The translations under genes were made by a program, and so were the position numbers. A stretch of DNA of 7,120 nucleotides from Phycisphaerae bacterium (GTDB lineage: Bacteria; Planctomycetota; Phycisphaerae; UBA1845; Fen-1342), in contig JALHOX010000244.1 of the NCBI GenBank assembly GCA_022842805.1, positions 1 through 7,120 of the forward strand. The letters run 5' to 3'. Under the pieces are notes generated by a model. The model had not been told where the DNA came from and did not search any database. It saw only the letters and a program-made list of their open reading frames with translations. Shown here piece after piece: positions 5,641-7,120 of this stretch; the first letter of the stretch is position 1; each line of letters opens with the position of its first letter.

Positions 5641-7120
5641 ATGCGAATGTTTTGGTGCGCGTTGGCGCTGACATCGATCAACCTCCCCGCGCCCTTGAAG
5701 GCTGGCTTTCCGAACGGCGTCGCCGCCGGCGATGTCGATCATCAGAGCGCGGTGCTCTGGGCTCGCAGCGACGCGCCGGGCGCGGTCACCTTCGAACTGG
5801 CCACCGACCCGGCCTTCGCCCAGATCGTCGCGACCGCGAACCAACAGGTCGTCGATGTCACCGTGCCCGCAAAGGTCACGCTGACCGGGCTCTCGGGCGG
5901 CGTGCGCTACTTCTATCGCGCCACCGACGCGACCGTGGCCGTCGCGACCGGCACGTTTGTGACGCCGGCAGTCGACGGCTATCGCGGATTTCGCATGGGT
6001 GTGTCGGGCGACTGGCGCGGCGAGTTGAACCCATATCCGTCCATCAGCAACGCCCCGGCCCGCCAGCTCGACCTGTGGATCAGCCTCGGCGACACGATCT
6101 ACGCCGACGTCGCCTCGCCCGCCGTTCCGCTGCCGCAGGCGACCACCATCACCGAATATCGCGCCAAGCACGCCGAGGTGTACGCCGAACGCTTCGGCAC
6201 GAATTCGTTTGCACCGCTGCGCGCTTTGACGGCGTTTCTGGTGAACATCGACGACCACGAAGTGACCAACGACTTTCAAGGCGGCGCGCCGCCCTCGAGC
6301 GACCCGCGCTTCGCGGGCGAGAGCGTCGCGTTCATCAATGAAACCACGCTCTACCAGACCGGCCTGCAAGCCTTCCGCGAATACAACCCGACCGCCGAGC
6401 CGAATTGGGCCGGCACCGGCGATCCGCGCTTCGACGGCAAGCCCGATCTCTACCGCGCTCGCCGCTACGGCCTCGACGCAGCCGTGTTCGTGGTAGACGC
6501 CCGCTCCTTCCGCGATCAGGGACTGCCTCCCGTCACCAACCCCAACGACCTGACGCAAATCGTGAATTTCGTGCTGCAATCATTCACTCCCGGCCGCACC
6601 ATGCTCGGCACTGCACAGCGCGAGCGGCTCAAGAGCGACCTGCTCGCGGCCGAGCAGCGCGGCGTGACCTGGAAATTCGTCCTCATTCCCGAGCCGACGC
6701 AGAACCTCGGCGTGCTCGCGGCCTCGGACCGCTTTGAGGGCTATGCCTGGGAGCGGACGAATCTGCTCTCCTTCATCGCCGCCAACGGCATCTCCAATGT
6801 CGTCTTCGTCGCCGCCGACATTCACGGCACGCTCGTCAACGAACTCACCTATCAGACGGCGCCGGGCGAGCCGCAGGTGCCGACCGGAGCCTTCGAAATC
6901 ACAACCGGATCGGTGGCCTACGCCGCGCCGTTCGGGCCGACGGTCGTCGGGCTCGCGGCACAATTCGGGCTGATTTCGCCCGCCGAATTCGCGCTTTACA
7001 ACAGCCTGCCGCGCGCGGGGCGAGATGATTTCCTGGTTCAGTTGATCAACACGCAGCTCGACGTCTTCAAGTATCCGGCGCTGGGCCTGGGCGGGGGCGG
7101 TGTCGCAGATCGGAAGAGCG
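5641..7120 (+). CDS. Secreted PhoD-like metallophosphatase (alkaline phosphatase D family), 3' truncated
   Basis: This family comprises exported metal-dependent phosphodiesterases and phosphatases that release phosphate outside the cytoplasm. The open frame runs from the ATG to the window edge without a stop (493 codons), so the C-terminus is missing. Residues 1-21 form a short signal peptide ending near LKA. Residues 23-110 look like the PhoD N-terminal Ig/Fn3-like domain (FPNGVAAGDVDHQSAVLWAR through GVRYFYR). The metallophosphatase core follows: SGDW (122-125), SLGDTIYAD (148-156), the DDHE motif in NIDDHEVTND (202-211), VVDARSFRD (284-292) and VAADIHG with His395. These match the expected metal-ligand motifs. 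The substrate cannot be told from sequence. The last 14 bases (7107-7120) are adapter-like, so residues after Val488 (ADRKS) are probably not biological. Reading the sequence shows one uninterrupted frame. The neighbour is a divergent sensor kinase, but no Pho-box-like direct repeats were seen. Confidence 0.9.
   Translation, partial: MRMFWCALALTSINLPAPLKAGFPNGVAAGDVDHQSAVLWARSDAPGAVTFELATDPAFAQIVATANQQVVDVTVPAKVTLTGLSGGVRYFYRATDATVAVATGTFVTPAVDGYRGFRMGVSGDWRGELNPYPSISNAPARQLDLWISLGDTIYADVASPAVPLPQATTITEYRAKHAEVYAERFGTNSFAPLRALTAFLVNIDDHEVTNDFQGGAPPSSDPRFAGESVAFINETTLYQTGLQAFREYNPTAEPNWAGTGDPRFDGKPDLYRARRYGLDAAVFVVDARSFRDQGLPPVTNPNDLTQIVNFVLQSFTPGRTMLGTAQRERLKSDLLAAEQRGVTWKFVLIPEPTQNLGVLAASDRFEGYAWERTNLLSFIAANGISNVVFVAADIHGTLVNELTYQTAPGEPQVPTGAFEITTGSVAYAAPFGPTVVGLAAQFGLISPAEFALYNSLPRAGRDDFLVQLINTQLDVFKYPALGLGGGGVADRKS
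7107..7120 (+). other. Illumina adapter remnant at the right end
   Basis: The last 14 bases, AGATCGGAAGAGCG, equal the start of the TruSeq adapter read-through sequence. An exact 14-base match ending flush with the edge is very unlikely by chance. This indicates that the genuine sequence stops at 7106 or a base or so later. Confidence 0.9.

Noticed and set aside
5626..6579. 317-codon minus-strand frame
   Set aside because: It is antisense to the PhoD-like gene, which has a signal peptide, a Shine-Dalgarno and all family motifs.

Overview
This is a GC-rich bacterial fragment with housekeeping and signalling genes. The Gram-negative type lipid and signalling genes, the GC-rich codon use and the scattered single-gene layout would suit an uncultured environmental lineage. 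Planctomycetota or a related phylum is my guess, but that rests on general impression only. The right edge ends in 14 bases identical to the start of the standard Illumina TruSeq adapter, so the window is probably a whole short metagenomic contig with untrimmed adapter at one end.

Layout from left to right: (1) positions 1-456 hold no convincing gene, only a possible frameshifted coding remnant at the left edge and a GC-rich hairpin. (2) Three minus-strand genes follow: fabI (enoyl-ACP reductase, 457-1230), a small secreted or lipid-anchored protein with an extremely Asp-rich tail (1374-1619), and a small four-helix membrane protein of unknown role (1807-2241). (3) asd (aspartate-semialdehyde dehydrogenase, 2430-3431) lies on the plus strand, divergent from the membrane protein, and starts at a well-supported TTG. 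(4) A membrane-bound hybrid histidine kinase with a C-terminal receiver domain (3521-5452) lies on the minus strand, convergent with asd. (5) A PhoD-like secreted metallophosphatase (5641 to the right edge, truncated) is divergent from the kinase.

The genes do not form one pathway. fabI serves fatty-acid elongation and asd serves the aspartate family of amino acids and diaminopimelate for the cell wall. The kinase and the PhoD-like enzyme share a 188-bp divergent intergenic region containing two dyads, so co-regulation is possible but not shown. Four of the five genes outside the kinase have a clear Shine-Dalgarno with 6-7 nt spacing and the fifth (the Asp-rich protein) has one at 10 nt; the kinase start is the only one that remains uncertain. 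Several GC-rich hairpins without T-tracts sit just downstream of stop codons and probably serve as terminators or 3'-end structures.

I found no mobile element, CRISPR array, RNA gene or defence system. The most unusual gene is the Asp-rich small protein. The most important caveat is the adapter at the right end.
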